DNA of 64,000 bases from Kaistella carnis (GCF_003860585.1 NZ_CP034159.1:2046001-2110000), one strand, 5' to 3'. Counted from the first letter of the stretch, positions 26,868-35,818 are shown. Numbers and translations: made by a program. Notes: generated by a model from the letters alone, not told the origin.

Positions 26868-26875
26868 TATCTTTG
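26868..26875 (+). promoter_or_regulatory. -7 box of the glycosyltransferase operon
   Basis: TATCTTTG followed by CACC, 16 bases before the ATG at 26892. No clear -33 TTG. It rules out the upstream in-frame start at 26784. Confidence 0.55.
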
Positions 26876-26891
26876 CACCTTAATTTCCAGG

Positions 26892-27608
26892 ATGAAAAAA
26901 CTCGTTATTATTCCAACTTATAATGAAAAAGAGAATATTGAAAATATTATCTCGGCAGTTTTTGCGCTGCAGGAAGATTTTCAAGTCCTCGTGGTTGACG
27001 ATTCATCCCCAGATGGAACCTCGGAAATTGTAACAAAATTACAAACCATATATCCCGGGCAACTGCATTTAATCGTTAGAAAAGTGAAAGATGGTTTAGG
27101 TAAAGCGTACATCCATGGATTTAAATGGGCGCTCGACCATCAGTTTGACTATATTTTTGAAATGGACGCCGACTTTTCCCATAATCCAGAGGATTTAAAC
27201 AAGTTGTTTATTGCGTGTCAAAGTGCAGATATGAGCATTGGCTCGCGCTATTCTAAGGGAGTAAACGTAGTCAACTGGCCTATGGGCAGAGTGTTGCTCT
27301 CCTACTTCGCTTCTAAATATGTGAGACTGATCCTGGGAATCCCAATTCACGATACCACTGCAGGCTTTGTATGTTTTTCCCGAAAGGTTTTGGAACAGAT
27401 AGGTTTAGATCATATAAAACTTAAAGGATATGGATTTCAGATTGAAATGAAATTTCGAGCCTATAAAAAAGGATTTAAGGTGGTGGAAGTTCCTATTATT
27501 TTCACCAACAGAGAATTGGGAGTGAGCAAAATGAATGGCGGTATTATACATGAAGCCGTTTTCGGTGTTTTAAATTTAAAGTGGAAATCCCTCATCGGAA
27601 AACTATGA
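26892..27608 (+). CDS. Polyprenol monophosphomannose synthase-like glycosyltransferase (GT2, DPM1 type)
   Basis: A 238-residue GT-A glycosyltransferase. KKLVIIPTYNEKENIENII opens the protein, VVDDSSPDGTSEIV binds the nucleotide sugar, and EMDADFSHNPED holds the DXD metal site. GSRYSKGVNVVNWP...GIPIHDTTAGFVCFSRKVL is characteristic of dolichyl/polyprenyl-phosphate mannosyltransferases. The enzyme lacks transmembrane helices and probably works at the inner membrane, loading a sugar onto undecaprenyl phosphate. The ATG at 26892 is preferred over the longer frame from 26784. The gene ends with an ATGA overlap with the DUF4296 gene. Confidence 0.9.
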   Translation: MKKLVIIPTYNEKENIENIISAVFALQEDFQVLVVDDSSPDGTSEIVTKLQTIYPGQLHLIVRKVKDGLGKAYIHGFKWALDHQFDYIFEMDADFSHNPEDLNKLFIACQSADMSIGSRYSKGVNVVNWPMGRVLLSYFASKYVRLILGIPIHDTTAGFVCFSRKVLEQIGLDHIKLKGYGFQIEMKFRAYKKGFKVVEVPIIFTNRELGVSKMNGGIIHEAVFGVLNLKWKSLIGKL

Positions 27609-27973
27609 AAAGATTGACTTTATTTCTACTTTCCTTATTTATGTTAGGCTGTTCAGAACTTATTGATCCGCCAAAAAACCTGGTACCCAAGGATACAATG
27701 GCAGAACTGCTGGCAGAATTTGCCGTAAATGAGCAATTGGGAATGGTTGTTAGCAACGTTAATTTAGACAACGCCACCCGATTTGCCCTTCAGCAAAGAA
27801 AAGTAAAAGGAAATGATTTCGTCGAAAGCTATAAATATTACACCGCTACCGGCGATATTGAAAAAATAATGACCCAGGCGCAGAAAATTATTTTAAATAA
27901 AGATCCTGCTGCAAAGGAATATATCGAGAAAAAAATTAAAGAAAATAAAAACGTACCGCCATTCGTAAGATAA
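27605..27973 (+). CDS. DUF4296 lipoprotein
   Basis: A 122-residue lipoprotein: MKRLTLFLLSLFMLGC gives a lipobox with Cys16, followed by SELIDPPKNLVPKDTMAELLAEFAVNEQ, the DUF4296 pattern in which a predicted helical region follows the PP-x-L-V-P motif. The function is unknown. The ATG overlaps the glycosyltransferase stop, and the tgt start follows after 3 bases, so it belongs to one transcript. Confidence 0.88.
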   Translation: MKRLTLFLLSLFMLGCSELIDPPKNLVPKDTMAELLAEFAVNEQLGMVVSNVNLDNATRFALQQRKVKGNDFVESYKYYTATGDIEKIMTQAQKIILNKDPAAKEYIEKKIKENKNVPPFVR

Positions 27974-27976
27974 TAT

Positions 27977-29113
27977 ATGAAGTCTCCATTTTTTGAAATA
28001 AATAAAACAACCACCGGCAAAGCAAGAGCCGGAAAGATTACTACAGATCACGGAACGATTGAAACGCCGATCTTTATGCCGGTAGGAACAGTCGCGTCGG
28101 TAAAAACCGTTCATCAGAGAGAATTAAAAGATGATATCAAGGCACAGATTATTTTAGGAAACACCTATCATTTAAATTTGCGTCCGAAAATGGATATTAT
28201 GCAGGCTGCGGGCGGACTGCACAAATTTATGAACTGGGATTTACCAATTCTTACGGACTCCGGAGGATATCAGGTATTTTCTCTTTCAAAATCAAGAAAA
28301 TTAAATGAAGAAGGTGTAAAATTTAAATCTCATATTGACGGAAGCACGCATTTTATTTCCCCGGAAATTTCAATGGAGATACAAAGACAGATCGGTGCAG
28401 ATATTTTCATGGCTTTTGATGAATGCACGCCTTATCCATGCGAATATAATTTAGCAAAAAAATCAATGGAGATGACGCATCGCTGGCTAAAAAGATGCAT
28501 CAAATGGACCGACGAAAATTCGGAAATTTATGGCCACCAACAGCGACTTTTCCCAATCGTCCAAGGCTCTACCTATTCTGATCTAAGAAAAAAATCCGCA
28601 GAATTTATCTCGGAACAAAATGCCGCCGGAAATGCAATTGGCGGACTTTCTGTAGGAGAACCGGAAGATGAAATGTACAGAATAACCGATGAAGTCACCG
28701 ATATTTTACCGAAAGATAAACCACGATATTTAATGGGTGTTGGAACTCCGTGGAATATTTTAGAAACCATAGGTCTAGGAATCGACATGATGGATTGTGT
28801 AATGCCTACCAGAAATGCGAGAAATGCAATGCTGTTTACCTGGCAGGGTGTAATGAACATGAAAAATAAAAAGTGGGAAAGCGATTTTTCGCCTTTGGAT
28901 GAGTTCGGAACGAGTTATGTAGATTCAGAATATTCTAAGGCCTATGTTCGCCACTTGTTTGTCTCGAAAGAATATTTAGGAAAACAAATTGCTTCTATCC
29001 ACAATCTGGCATTTTACCTAGATTTGGTGCGGGTGGCGCGTCAACATATTCTCGCAGGAGATTTTTATGAATGGAAAGATTCCGTCGTTCCTGCCCTTAA
29101 ACAGCGACTTTAA
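27977..29113 (+). CDS. tgt: Queuine tRNA-ribosyltransferase, zinc-site variant
   Basis: A 378-residue tRNA-guanine transglycosylase that exchanges guanine 34 of GUN-anticodon tRNAs for the queuosine precursor. Matching motifs are IETPIFMPVGTVASVK, ILGNTYHLNLRP, LTDSGGYQVFSL with the general acid/base Asp, QGSTYSDLRKKSAE, AIGGLSVGEP and DMMDCVMPTRNARNA with the nucleophile region. Where the bacterial family normally has CDCYTC (three zinc ligands), this protein reads GTSYVD (about residues 310-315), while the fourth ligand His in IHNLAFYL is kept. The length and all other motifs are normal, so it is likely still active. Three bases after the DUF4296 gene, 17 before the permease. Confidence 0.92.
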   Translation: MKSPFFEINKTTTGKARAGKITTDHGTIETPIFMPVGTVASVKTVHQRELKDDIKAQIILGNTYHLNLRPKMDIMQAAGGLHKFMNWDLPILTDSGGYQVFSLSKSRKLNEEGVKFKSHIDGSTHFISPEISMEIQRQIGADIFMAFDECTPYPCEYNLAKKSMEMTHRWLKRCIKWTDENSEIYGHQQRLFPIVQGSTYSDLRKKSAEFISEQNAAGNAIGGLSVGEPEDEMYRITDEVTDILPKDKPRYLMGVGTPWNILETIGLGIDMMDCVMPTRNARNAMLFTWQGVMNMKNKKWESDFSPLDEFGTSYVDSEYSKAYVRHLFVSKEYLGKQIASIHNLAFYLDLVRVARQHILAGDFYEWKDSVVPALKQRL

Positions 29114-29130
29114 ATAAGCGATTTTTAGTA

Positions 29131-30225
29131 ATGAAGATTATTGACCTTTATATCATTAAAAAATACCTCGGTACCTTTGGGTTTATGCTGGGCTTACTCA
29201 GCATTATTGTACTGGTGATCGATGTACAGGCAAAGGCGCCGAGAATTGAATCAAATGGTTTTAAGGTGAGCGAATTTCTGGTGAATTTTTATCCGTTCTG
29301 GATCATCAATCTGATCATTACCTTCATGTCTATTCTGGTTTTTATTTCAGTTATTTTCTTTACTTCGAAAATTGCAAATAATACAGAGATTGTTGCGATT
29401 ATCAGTTCCGGAGCAAGTTTTCACAGGTTTGCACGACCATATTTAATGACTTCAGGTTTAATCGCTATCGCGGCTCTATTAATCAATCATTTTGTGTTAC
29501 CGCTGGCTAATATTAAAAAAAACGAGCTTGAACCTTACACGTACAGTACGAAAAGCAGGGAAGAATTTCTAGGAAATGCCGAGGTTGCCACACAACTGTC
29601 AAAGACTGAATATATCTTTATTAAAAGCTATAATAAAAAGAACAAAGGGGGATCTGGGTTTATGTACCAGAAATTCGACAAAAAGAAAAACTTAATTTAT
29701 CAATTTAACGCTGCTGATTTTTACTGGGATAAGGACAAAAAGCACTTTGTGATGAGTAATTATCTGGAAAAAACTTTTTTGAAAAACGATAAAGAAAAGC
29801 TTGGAAGCGGCAACACGATCAACAAGAAGTTTGGTCTTCCACCAGAAGAGCTTTTTCCGGATGTTCTATTGGGCCAGAACAAAACAACGCCTGATCTGGT
29901 TAAGTTTATCAATAGGGAAAAAGAAAAAGGAAATGCAAATCTCAATACCTATTTGAATGAGCTTCATCAAAGAACATCAATGCCTTTTTCAGTTATTATT
30001 CTTACTTTTTTAGGATTATCTCTTTCTTCCCAAAAAAAACGCGGCGGACTTGGGATGAATTTAGCGATCGGGATTACACTGGCTTTCGTTTTTGTATTTT
30101 CCTTCGAAGTGCTAAAAGTTGTTTCGGAAAACAAGTCTATTTCTCCACTATTAGCGATGTGGCTGCCGAATATTATTTTTGGACCGGTGGCATTGTTTCT
30201 TTATTTTAAAAGAGCCAATCAATAA
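29131..30225 (+). CDS. LptF/LptG-family permease
   Basis: A 364-residue member of the YjgP/YjgQ family, which forms the membrane part of the lipopolysaccharide export ABC transporter LptB2FG. Three transmembrane helices lie in the first 130 residues (opening MKIIDLYIIKKYLGTFGFML), a periplasmic beta-jellyroll spans about 135-270, and three helices follow, ending MWLPNIIFGPVALFLYFKRA. The SLSSQKKRGGLGMNLAIGI loop is typical. It follows tgt and is the last gene of the run, overlapping the end of convergent birA by 7 bases with no terminator between. Confidence 0.9.
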   Translation: MKIIDLYIIKKYLGTFGFMLGLLSIIVLVIDVQAKAPRIESNGFKVSEFLVNFYPFWIINLIITFMSILVFISVIFFTSKIANNTEIVAIISSGASFHRFARPYLMTSGLIAIAALLINHFVLPLANIKKNELEPYTYSTKSREEFLGNAEVATQLSKTEYIFIKSYNKKNKGGSGFMYQKFDKKKNLIYQFNAADFYWDKDKKHFVMSNYLEKTFLKNDKEKLGSGNTINKKFGLPPEELFPDVLLGQNKTTPDLVKFINREKEKGNANLNTYLNELHQRTSMPFSVIILTFLGLSLSSQKKRGGLGMNLAIGITLAFVFVFSFEVLKVVSENKSISPLLAMWLPNIIFGPVALFLYFKRANQ

Positions 30226-30935
30226 AGAAGGGATATTTCTTTATGAAAAAATTTCTTTAAACCCCCGTTTTCGAGTTCTACCCAAAGATATCCTTCGTCA
30301 TCAACTTTTCTTATAATGCCATTTTGTCTTACTTGTCCGATTTCAAAAACAGAAATCATATCCTTTCGAAATAGATTCTTATTAAGCTTCTCAATGACTG
30401 AACTTTCAGAAACATTCGCTGTTAAATGCAGTCGTAAATACTTATGTAATTCTTCGGTAAGATTTTTTAGATCAAAGGAAATCCCAGTTTGAGTCCATAA
30501 TGAACCGGCTTTTGGGAGATGCTCTGTTTTATTCGCTAAAACATTCAGGCCAAGTCCGATAACAAAAAAAGATATTTCATCAATCTTCTTTTTTTCAATT
30601 AAAAGTCCCGCAATTTTTTTATGATGAATGATCAAGTCATTGGGCCACTTTATTTCAACGCGCTCTTTTGTCATATTGGCAAGAAAATCCGCCACCACTT
30701 CAGCGGTATGGAAATTGAATAAATGAAATTGTATTTTAATAAGCTCTGTGGGTATTGCCAGAGAATAAGCTAAATTCTTATTTTCTCCGGAATCCCAGGA
30801 ATTACCGTACTGACCTTTGCCCTGGGTTTGATTAAATGTGTAAACCGCTTTCAAACTATTATGATCCACAGGTAAGATCTTTTCAATTTCATCTTGGGTT
30901 GAAGAACATTCCTGCAAATAGAATAAGTCGGTCAT
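30219..30935 (-). CDS. birA: Biotin--[acetyl-CoA-carboxylase] ligase
   Basis: A 238-residue biotin protein ligase without the N-terminal DNA-binding domain of E. coli BirA, so it is a pure enzyme. The biotin-binding loop reads QGKGQYGNSWDS (the usual GRGRRGR with substitutions), and VEIKWPNDLIIHHKKIAGLLIE is the catalytic core. It attaches biotin to carboxylases such as acetyl-CoA carboxylase, whose AccD subunit is encoded at the right edge of this window. The 3' end overlaps the convergent permease gene by 7 bases. Confidence 0.92.
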   Translation of the reverse strand: MTDLFYLQECSSTQDEIEKILPVDHNSLKAVYTFNQTQGKGQYGNSWDSGENKNLAYSLAIPTELIKIQFHLFNFHTAEVVADFLANMTKERVEIKWPNDLIIHHKKIAGLLIEKKKIDEISFFVIGLGLNVLANKTEHLPKAGSLWTQTGISFDLKNLTEELHKYLRLHLTANVSESSVIEKLNKNLFRKDMISVFEIGQVRQNGIIRKVDDEGYLWVELENGGLKKFFHKEISLLY

Positions 30936-30963
30936 TTAAGAAAACTTTAAGAGTTAGAATCTG

Positions 30964-31002
30964 TAAATTTGAGACTATTTAAATAAAAAAACAATAAATT
31001 TG
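30964..31002 (+). promoter_or_regulatory. Tandem -7 boxes upstream of rsfS
   Basis: Two copies of TAAATTTG lie at 30964-30971 and 30995-31002. The TTG at the end of the first copy is 23 bases before the second and can serve as its -33 element. The second copy, followed by CAC, is 20 bases before the ATG and is the likelier promoter. Confidence 0.55.
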
Positions 31003-31022
31003 CACACTATACAATATTTTTA

Positions 31023-31385
31023 ATGAATAAATTAACAGAGAAGCAACTACTTACCGATAAAATCGTAGAAGCAATACAAGATACAAAAGGAGAAGAAATT
31101 ATGATTTTCGATCTTTCGAACATCGAAAATTCAGTAGCTCAGACTTTCGTGATTTGCACAGGAAACTCTAACACTCAAGTTTCGGCCATCGCCGGAAACA
31201 TCCAGAAAAAAGTAAGAAACGATTTACAAGACAGACCTTGGCATGTAGAAGGAGCAGAAAACAATCTATGGGTTCTGTTGGATTATGTATCCGTTGTGGT
31301 ACATGTATTTCAGCGTGAAACGCGCGCCTACTACGAAATCGAAGAACTTTGGGGCGATGCGAAAATTACAAAAATAGAAGATTAA
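31023..31385 (+). CDS. rsfS: Ribosomal silencing factor RsfS
   Basis: A 120-residue RsfS/Iojap protein that binds ribosomal protein L14 and prevents subunit joining when nutrients run out. The pattern KIVEAIQDTKGEEIMIFDLSNIENSVAQTFVICTGNSNTQVSAIAGNI followed by GAENNLWVLLDYVSVVVHVFQRETRAYYEIEELWGDA is diagnostic. It leads the run rsfS-ftsH-LUD-cdsA-psd, with 49 bases before ftsH. Confidence 0.95.
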   Translation: MNKLTEKQLLTDKIVEAIQDTKGEEIMIFDLSNIENSVAQTFVICTGNSNTQVSAIAGNIQKKVRNDLQDRPWHVEGAENNLWVLLDYVSVVVHVFQRETRAYYEIEELWGDAKITKIED

Positions 31386-31393
31386 TTACAGTG

Positions 31394-31425
31394 TTGATGA
31401 AAAAACCATTTCATCAAAATTTTTA
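31394..31425 (+). promoter_or_regulatory. Hairpin between rsfS and ftsH (possible attenuator)
   Basis: TTGATGAAA pairs perfectly with TTTCATCAA across a short loop and is followed by AAATTTTTAT, 18 bases before the ftsH ATG. It could terminate part of the rsfS transcripts or process the mRNA. The stem is AT-rich, so the effect is uncertain. Confidence 0.4.
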
Positions 31426-31434
31426 TAACAAGTT

Positions 31435-33432
31435 ATGAACAACAATAAAGGATTTAATTGGTTCTTTCCTATAGCTATAGCTGCCATTTTGCTCTTTTTC
31501 TTTTCAAGCATGAATGGTGATTCTAATTCTAATACCATAGATGAAGAAGGTTTTTACAAACTAATGGAACAGGGAAAGGTCGATAATGTACTCATTTACA
31601 AAGACACCGAAAAAGCAGATGTGTTTCTTACCCAAGCTGCTAAAACAGAAGTAGCAACCAAAAATGCAAACAAAGAAAGAAGCCCTTTCTCTGCATTTGA
31701 CTTTGCTCCAAAACCAGATTACACGTTGAGTTTTGGGGATTTGCAACTCTTTTTGGAGAAATTTGACACCATTAAGAAAGACAACCCGGCAATTGTAACG
31801 AAGAAAGATTACGGAATTGGCAAAAACCCGATGACGGAACTTTTATTTACAGCAGTTTTCTGGATCGCTATTATGGCGCTTTTCTATTTTGTGATTTTCC
31901 GCAAAATGATAGGCGGCGGTGGCGGCGGAGCTGGCGGACAGATTTTCTCCATCGGAAAATCCAAAGCGAAACTCTTTGATGAAAAAGATAAAGTTCAGGT
32001 TTCATTTAAAGATGTGGCTGGACTTGAAGGAGCTAAAGAAGAAGTTCAAGAAGTCGTAGACTTTTTAAAGAACTCCGAAAAATATACCAAATTAGGAGGT
32101 AAAATTCCAAAAGGAGTATTGTTAGTTGGTCCTCCGGGAACTGGTAAAACACTTTTGGCAAAAGCCGTTGCGGGCGAGGCAAAAGTTCCCTTCTTCTCTC
32201 TTTCAGGATCTGATTTTGTGGAGATGTTTGTTGGAGTCGGAGCTTCCAGAGTTCGTGATTTATTTGCACAGGCAAAAGCAAAATCACCTGCTATTATTTT
32301 CATTGATGAAATTGATGCTATTGGTAGAGCAAGAGGAAAAGGAAATATGACAGGCGGAAATGACGAAAGAGAAAACACTTTGAATCAGTTGCTTACAGAA
32401 ATGGATGGTTTTGGAACAGACACCAATGTTATCATTATGGCAGCAACGAACAGAGCCGACATTTTAGATAAAGCATTAATGAGAGCCGGACGATTTGACC
32501 GTTCAATCTATGTAGATCTTCCTGAATTACACGAGAGAAGAGAGATCTTCGATGTGCATTTACAGAAAATTAAAATGGAACCAAATATCGACCGCGAATT
32601 TTTGGCAAAACAAACGCCGGGATTCAGTGGTGCAGATATCGCAAACCTTTGTAACGAAGCTGCTTTAATTGCGGCGAGAAATTCACACGAATCTGTTACG
32701 AAACAAGATTTCCTGGATGCTGTTGATCGAATCATCGGTGGACTTGAAAAGAAAAATAAAGCCATTAAACCGTCGGAGAAAAGAAGAGTTGCATATCACG
32801 AAGCAGGACATGCGACCATCTCCTGGCTGGTTGAACATGCAGCGCCTTTACTCAAAGTAACTATTGTTCCCAGAGGACGCTCCTTGGGTGCCGCTTGGTA
32901 TCTTCCGGAAGAAAGACAGCTTACAACGACAGAACAAATGTATGATGAGCTTTGTGCAACCTTAGGAGGGAGAGCTGCAGAGCAGACCATATTCGGGAAT
33001 ATTTCAACAGGAGCTCTTTCAGATCTTGAGCGCGTGACCAAACAGGCACATGCAATGGTTACCATTTATGGACTGAACGAAAAACTGGGGAATATCTCTT
33101 ATTACGACAGTTCTGGACAGTCAGAATACAGTTTTGGAAAACCATATTCTGATCAGACTGCCAAAATGATTGATGAAGAGATTTCTAAAATCATTGAAAC
33201 TCAGTATGCCCGTGCTTTAAAAATTTTAAAGGAAAACAAAGATAAATTGGATGCCCTTGCAACTAAACTTTTAGAAAAAGAAGTAATTTTCCGTGAAGAT
33301 CTGGAAGAAGTTTTTGGTCAAAGAGCCTGGGACCCTGAGCTTACGGAGCATCCTGTATCCAATACACATAAAGGAGAAACTCCTGAAGAGGAGGCCGTGA
33401 TTGTTGCACCAGATTCTGGTACGCAACTTTAA
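31435..33432 (+). CDS. ftsH: ATP-dependent zinc metalloprotease FtsH
   Basis: A 665-residue membrane AAA+ protease. A first transmembrane helix at about 8-26, a periplasmic region and a second helix (about 138-158) lead into a Gly-rich linker. The AAA module has Walker [15 protein letters not shown] (about 230), Walker B IIFIDEID and the second region of homology [14 protein letters not shown]. The peptidase zinc motif HEAGHA lies near residue 458, with the distal acidic ligand in [14 protein letters not shown]. FtsH degrades membrane and regulatory proteins, in several bacteria including lipid A or phospholipid enzymes, and cdsA and psd lie just downstream. Confidence 0.96.
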   Translation: MNNNKGFNWFFPIAIAAILLFFFSSMNGDSNSNTIDEEGFYKLMEQGKVDNVLIYKDTEKADVFLTQAAKTEVATKNANKERSPFSAFDFAPKPDYTLSFGDLQLFLEKFDTIKKDNPAIVTKKDYGIGKNPMTELLFTAVFWIAIMALFYFVIFRKMIGGGGGGAGGQIFSIGKSKAKLFDEKDKVQVSFKDVAGLEGAKEEVQEVVDFLKNSEKYTKLGGKIPKGVLLVGPPGTGKTLLAKAVAGEAKVPFFSLSGSDFVEMFVGVGASRVRDLFAQAKAKSPAIIFIDEIDAIGRARGKGNMTGGNDERENTLNQLLTEMDGFGTDTNVIIMAATNRADILDKALMRAGRFDRSIYVDLPELHERREIFDVHLQKIKMEPNIDREFLAKQTPGFSGADIANLCNEAALIAARNSHESVTKQDFLDAVDRIIGGLEKKNKAIKPSEKRRVAYHEAGHATISWLVEHAAPLLKVTIVPRGRSLGAAWYLPEERQLTTTEQMYDELCATLGGRAAEQTIFGNISTGALSDLERVTKQAHAMVTIYGLNEKLGNISYYDSSGQSEYSFGKPYSDQTAKMIDEEISKIIETQYARALKILKENKDKLDALATKLLEKEVIFREDLEEVFGQRAWDPELTEHPVSNTHKGETPEEEAVIVAPDSGTQL

Positions 33433-33442
33433 GAGAAACTGC

Positions 33443-33487
33443 AAATCCTGATTATTTATGCTTATCAATAAATAATCAGGATTTTTA
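33443..33487 (+). terminator. Terminator after ftsH
   Basis: AATCCTGATTATTTAT pairs with ATAAATAATCAGGATT across an eight-base loop, followed by TTTTT. Confidence 0.85.
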
Positions 33488-33494
33488 TATTTAA

Positions 33495-33526
33495 TTGATT
33501 GTTTCCACAAATATTTTCTATTTTTG
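33495..33526 (+). promoter_or_regulatory. Promoter of the LUD-cdsA-psd run
   Basis: TATTTTTG at 33519-33526 with TTG at 33495-33497 (21 bases) or 33499-33501 (17 bases). It lies between the ftsH terminator and the LUD gene. Confidence 0.65.
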
Positions 33527-33552
33527 TAATACAATCGCATAAACGATAGAAA

Positions 33553-34134
33553 TTGAGTCTATTTAAAAAATTTGTCGGCAAAATACTAAACCAACCTGAA
33601 GAAGATGACGAACAGGATTTGGTTAAACTTGGTGATCAGCTGAAAAATGCAGATCTCGACTATAAGTTTGCGCAATTATTTACCCATTCGGGTGGATTTT
33701 TTAATTATTGTGCTGATGAGGCAGAAGCCTTGCAAACCTTAAATCAAATCCTTAAAATTGAAGATATAAAATCGGTCTTCTGTTGGGATCATGATCTTAA
33801 GAACTTTTTAAATGTGGTAGATATTCCTTACACTACCGAACTCGAATTGTTTAATGACTGTGCATTTATCACATGTGAATACTTAATCGCTTTTGATGGC
33901 AGAATTATGCTGTCTCATAATAACATTCTACATTATCATTCCTCGCGCTTGCCAGACAAGATCATCATCATGGCAAATGTTTCCCAGATTGTAACCAACC
34001 TGAATGATGCGATGGGGAAAATAAAACGCAACGGAAACATTCGCAACCTTACTTCCATCAGCGGCAGCAATTCTAAATTAGATACGCCTAATAAAGATAA
34101 TACCAAACTTTTCTTACTTTTGCTGGAAGATTAG
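33553..34134 (+). CDS. LUD-domain protein
   Basis: A 193-residue protein of the LUD (LutC-like) family, recognised from SVFCWDHDLKNFL, CAFITCEYLIAFDGRIMLSHNNILHYHSSRLPDKIIIMANVSQIVTNLNDAM, and from its place between ftsH and cdsA. LutC-type proteins take part in lactate oxidation, but this shorter solitary version has no lutA/lutB partners and its role is unknown. The start codon must be TTG at 33553, because an in-frame TAG lies two codons upstream and no ATG is near. It has its own promoter. Confidence 0.82.
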   Translation: MSLFKKFVGKILNQPEEDDEQDLVKLGDQLKNADLDYKFAQLFTHSGGFFNYCADEAEALQTLNQILKIEDIKSVFCWDHDLKNFLNVVDIPYTTELELFNDCAFITCEYLIAFDGRIMLSHNNILHYHSSRLPDKIIIMANVSQIVTNLNDAMGKIKRNGNIRNLTSISGSNSKLDTPNKDNTKLFLLLLED

Positions 34135-34200
34135 AATCCTGTGATGTGAAACACATTCATCTTTCAGAACAATTCTTCATAAACATTTAATTATACGATT

Positions 34201-35073
34201 TTGGATAAAAATTTAGTTCTACGTCTTATTGGTGGTGCTTTATATGGATTTTTTGTCATTATGTGCACTACGCCTTTGGGCGCAGAATGGATTAACACGA
34301 TATCTCCAAACCTTGTTAAGCAGGAAAACTTATTTTATGGTCTAATGACCTTTTTCCTTTTTGTAGGAGCTTGGGAATGTGTTAAAATGATGAAATTCGA
34401 TCCCAAGAGCTGGGAGAAATGGGTCGTGTTTCCAGTTATCGTCGTCGTATTCTACCGGTTTTCAAAACGGTTTTTTCAGCATGGTTTTTACTTCAATTTT
34501 AATCTGTCCGAAATTCTGGGACTTTCCTTAATTGCCATTGCTGTTATCACCTTGTTTCGGTTTACTAAAGAATTATATTTTGATAATGGAAAGTTAATTT
34601 TTACGGTAATTTATACTGCACTTCCCTTCAGTTTTGCTTTGGGACTTCCCTCTTTTTCGTCTGATGGAAATTTCACTTTAGAAATATTTTTCCTATTTGT
34701 TTTAATTTGGAGCAGCGACTCATTTGCCTATTTTACCGGAAAATTTCTGGGAAAACACAAAATGGCGCCCAAGATTTCGCCTAAGAAAACCTGGGAAGGA
34801 TTCGCGGGAGGGGTATTCTTTACCATTATCCTGGGTTATTTTATAGAAATGTATTATCCCGACTTACGCGGGAACTATATGATGGTTGGTCTTTTAGTCT
34901 CCGTCTTTGGCCCTTTGGGTGATTTGGTTGAAAGCCAGCTTAAAAGAACATTTGGGGTGAAGGACTCCGGAAATATTATCCCGGGACATGGCGGAATTTT
35001 AGATCGGTTAGACAGTTTTATTATCTGTGTACCTGTTGTATATTTGTACTTTATTTTAGAAAAATTAATTTAA
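34201..35073 (+). CDS. cdsA: Phosphatidate cytidylyltransferase
   Basis: A 290-residue integral membrane enzyme making CDP-diacylglycerol, the precursor of all phospholipids. It has about eight helices. The family signature is near the C-terminus: SPKKTWEGFAGG...FGPLGDLVESQLKRTFGVKDSGNIIPGHGGILDRLDS, with the catalytic acidic residues. Translation seems to start at TTG 34201 (MDKNLVLRLIGG), since an in-frame stop lies upstream and no ATG is available. The gap of 66 bases after the LUD gene holds no clear promoter. psd follows after 2 bases. Confidence 0.93.
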   Translation: MDKNLVLRLIGGALYGFFVIMCTTPLGAEWINTISPNLVKQENLFYGLMTFFLFVGAWECVKMMKFDPKSWEKWVVFPVIVVVFYRFSKRFFQHGFYFNFNLSEILGLSLIAIAVITLFRFTKELYFDNGKLIFTVIYTALPFSFALGLPSFSSDGNFTLEIFFLFVLIWSSDSFAYFTGKFLGKHKMAPKISPKKTWEGFAGGVFFTIILGYFIEMYYPDLRGNYMMVGLLVSVFGPLGDLVESQLKRTFGVKDSGNIIPGHGGILDRLDSFIICVPVVYLYFILEKLI

Positions 35074-35075
35074 CC

Positions 35076-35729
35076 ATGAAATTACATAAAGAATCCAAAG
35101 GAACCATCATCGTAGCAAGTGTTGTGTTTGCTATTGTGGCCTTTGTATCCACACATTATCTAAAAATGTGGAGTTTGGCGATACTGATTCCTTTAATAAT
35201 GATCTATGGACTGGTTTTCTGGTTTTTTAGAGTTCCGAATCGTGAAATTTTGGATCATAAAGAAAATGTGATTGCTCCCGTAGATGGTAAAGTAGTCATG
35301 ATTAAAGAGGTGCAGGAAGATGAATTTATGAATGATAAAGCCATTCAGGTTTCTATATTTATGTCGCCTTTAAATGTGCATATCTGTAGATTTCCGGTTT
35401 CTGGTAAAGTAGTGTATAAAAAATACCATCCGGGGAAATATTTAGTAGCGTGGCATGAAAAATCGTCAACCGATAACGAAAGAACCACTCTTGCGGTAGA
35501 AAGTTTAACCAATCATAAAGTGGTGTTTAGACAAATTGCAGGATATGTGGCGAGAAGAATTGTTTTTAACTGTAAAGAAGGAGACGAAGCAAAAGCAGGT
35601 CACGAATTCGGCTTTATAAAATTCGGTTCCCGAATGGATGTTTTCCTTCCAATCGATACCGAAATCGTTTGTAAAATCGGTGACAAGACAAAAGGAGGAA
35701 TCGACGTTATTGCAAGAATGAAAGAGTAG
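35076..35729 (+). CDS. psd: Phosphatidylserine decarboxylase, short archaetidylserine-type
   Basis: A 217-residue proenzyme of the short PSD class that forms phosphatidylethanolamine. One or two membrane segments lie at the N-terminus (about 11-50), then VIAPVDGKVVMIKEV, VSIFMSPLNVHICRFPVSGKV and the self-cleavage motif KFGSRMDVF, where the serine becomes the pyruvoyl group. The motif is GS followed by Arg, as in the short class, rather than LGST. It begins 2 bases after cdsA and ends the operon with a terminator. Confidence 0.93.
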   Translation: MKLHKESKGTIIVASVVFAIVAFVSTHYLKMWSLAILIPLIMIYGLVFWFFRVPNREILDHKENVIAPVDGKVVMIKEVQEDEFMNDKAIQVSIFMSPLNVHICRFPVSGKVVYKKYHPGKYLVAWHEKSSTDNERTTLAVESLTNHKVVFRQIAGYVARRIVFNCKEGDEAKAGHEFGFIKFGSRMDVFLPIDTEIVCKIGDKTKGGIDVIARMKE

Positions 35730-35752
35730 AAAATACTTTTCAAGATAAGACC

Positions 35753-35788
35753 AAAATCCGAGATTTTTTAATCCCGGATTTTTTTTAT
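35753..35788 (+). terminator. Terminator after psd
   Basis: AATCCGAGATT pairs with AATCCCGGATT with one mismatch, followed by a run of T. Confidence 0.75.
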
Positions 35789-35818
35789 ATTTTTAAAGTC
35801 AATCCAAATTTTTATTAA

